From positions 930,001 through 994,000 of the forward strand of contig NZ_JAFBCY010000001.1 in the NCBI RefSeq assembly GCF_016907975.1: a stretch of DNA of 64,000 nucleotides, written 5' to 3'. The translations under genes were made by a program, and so were the position numbers. The notes below the pieces were generated by a model, which worked only from the letters and a program-made list of their open reading frames with translations, did no database searches and was not told where the DNA came from. Shown here one piece after another: positions 63,195-64,000 of this stretch; position 1 is the first letter of the stretch, and each line of letters starts with the position of its first letter. The stretch comes from Methylopila capsulata. Lineage in GTDB: Bacteria; Pseudomonadota; Alphaproteobacteria; Rhizobiales; Methylopilaceae.

Positions 63195-64000
63195 TCACGC
63201 CACCGCCGGCTCGTTCCCCAGCCGCACCATCACGATCTCCGGCGGCACGCCGAAGCGTACGGGCAGGCCGCTCATGCCGATGCCGCCCGAGATGATCATG
63301 TGGCGCCCCTCCTCCACCACGTGGCCGTAGCGGAAGCGGCCGCGGTAGTCGCGGGGAATGAAGGGGTTCGGCACGCCCGGCACGTAGATCTGGCCGCCGT
63401 GTGTGTGGCCGGCGAGCGTGAGCGACACGCGCGCGGGCATCTCGTCGAAGATGTCCGGCTCGTGCACCAGCATCACCATCGGGTCCTTGGTGCGGATCTG
63501 CGCCAGCGTCGCCGGCAGGTCGTCCTCGCCCATGCGGCGGCGGCGGTCGAACAGGTGGGCGAGCTGGTCGCCGAGGCCGCCGAGCCAGAAGCGCCGGCCG
63601 CGGTGCTCGATCAGTTCGGCCTCGTTCTCCATGATGCGGATGCGCGCGCCGTCGAGCGCGCCGCGGATCGTGTCCGCGTTGTGCCACCAGTCGTGGTTGC
63701 CGAGGATGGTGTAGAGCCCGAGCGGCGCCGACAGGTCGGCGTAGGCGGCCGCCCATTCGTTCGGCGGCACGCGGGCGGAGACGAAGCGGTAGGTCGCCTC
63801 GTGGTCGCCGAGATGCACGATCAGGTCGGGCTTCAGCGCGTTGACCGTCTCGACGATGCGCTTCACCCGCGACATCGGCACGAAGGGCTCGCAGACGTGG
63901 ACGTCGGCGATGACCGCGATCGAGAGCGGCAGGTCCTCGGGCCAGCCCGGCGGCGTCAGCCGGTACTCGGTGACGTTGAGCATCAGCCCGGGCTCGATCA
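63195..64000 (-). CDS. Calcineurin-like metallophosphoesterase (YaeI-like), 5' end outside window
   Basis: At least 268 residues. The frame stays open to the window edge with IEPGLMLNVTEYRLTPPGWP, so the internal ATG at 63983 is probably not the true start; relatives have an N-terminal membrane segment. Metal motifs are all present: IAVIADVHVCEP, LIVHLGDHEATY (GD with H rather than the usual FxxR), TILGNHDWWHN, VMLVHEPD and LTLAGHTHGGQIYVPG. The end reads GGIGMSGLPVRFGVPPEIVMVRL. YaeI-type enzymes are membrane-associated phosphodiesterases; the natural substrate here is unknown. Confidence 0.9.
   Translation of the reverse strand, partial: IEPGLMLNVTEYRLTPPGWPEDLPLSIAVIADVHVCEPFVPMSRVKRIVETVNALKPDLIVHLGDHEATYRFVSARVPPNEWAAAYADLSAPLGLYTILGNHDWWHNADTIRGALDGARIRIMENEAELIEHRGRRFWLGGLGDQLAHLFDRRRRMGEDDLPATLAQIRTKDPMVMLVHEPDIFDEMPARVSLTLAGHTHGGQIYVPGVPNPFIPRDYRGRFRYGHVVEEGRHMIISGGIGMSGLPVRFGVPPEIVMVRLGNEPAVA

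Overview
The window is one contiguous piece of a high-GC chromosome. An ordinary stretch such as 45121-45180 is 50/60 G+C. Gene content points to an alphaproteobacterium of the Hyphomicrobiales (Rhizobiales) type: Omp25/31-like barrels, a dnaG-rpoD pair with a degenerate primase zinc motif, sigma-EcfG-like promoters, paired PQQ dehydrogenases, a tripartite tricarboxylate transporter, and many intergenic palindromic elements. The species cannot be named from the sequence alone.

Layout. 1-1281: two outer-membrane barrel genes, the first cut by the window edge. 1278-6620: egtBD (ergothioneine) and ppdK. 6.9-12.2 kb: manganese transporter, polysaccharide deacetylase, and PQQ sugar dehydrogenases (one paired with a cytochrome c). 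12.1-17.3 kb: rhomboid protease, msrB, AI-2E-family permease and a NYN-LOTUS protein. 17.7-20.5 kb: an AT-rich, apparently acquired SIR2-STAND gene followed by a broken copy of the 3' end of aqpZ. 20.6-25.0 kb: lipoprotein, aqpZ, uvrB. 25.2-29.6 kb: two RTX-repeat paralogues flanking a TIGR03032-type gene. 29.6-36.2 kb: diguanylate cyclase, arfB, a YjgN/M48/DUF1499 run and an ALDH7-type aldehyde dehydrogenase. 36.6-41.6 kb: a complete branched-chain amino-acid-type ABC transporter (substrate-binding protein, two ATPases, two permeases). 42.0-46.7 kb: a YhaO/YhaN-like nuclease-ATPase pair. 47.0-51.1 kb: a GntR regulator divergent from tctACB. 51.3-55.4 kb: stress and envelope genes (DUF6481, YciF-like, SIMPL, soluble chemoreceptor, YceI). 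55.5-64.0 kb: two ParE-type toxin-antitoxin pairs, rpoD, dnaG, an SMP-30-like protein, rpsD and a metallophosphoesterase that runs off the end.

Most of the window is housekeeping or transport. The strongest candidate for an unusual system is the single-gene SIR2-STAND protein at 17850-20285. It has SIR2 NADase-type residues, a P-loop and a TPR-like tail, its base composition is foreign, and it abuts a rearrangement scar. This resembles the architecture of AVAST-type (Avs5-like) anti-phage NTPases. Other notable points are a mobile palindromic element carried in frame inside uvrB, a consensus-quality sigma-EcfG promoter in front of egtBD, 270-bp tandem repeats in an RTX gene, and at least nine palindromic elements in several families.
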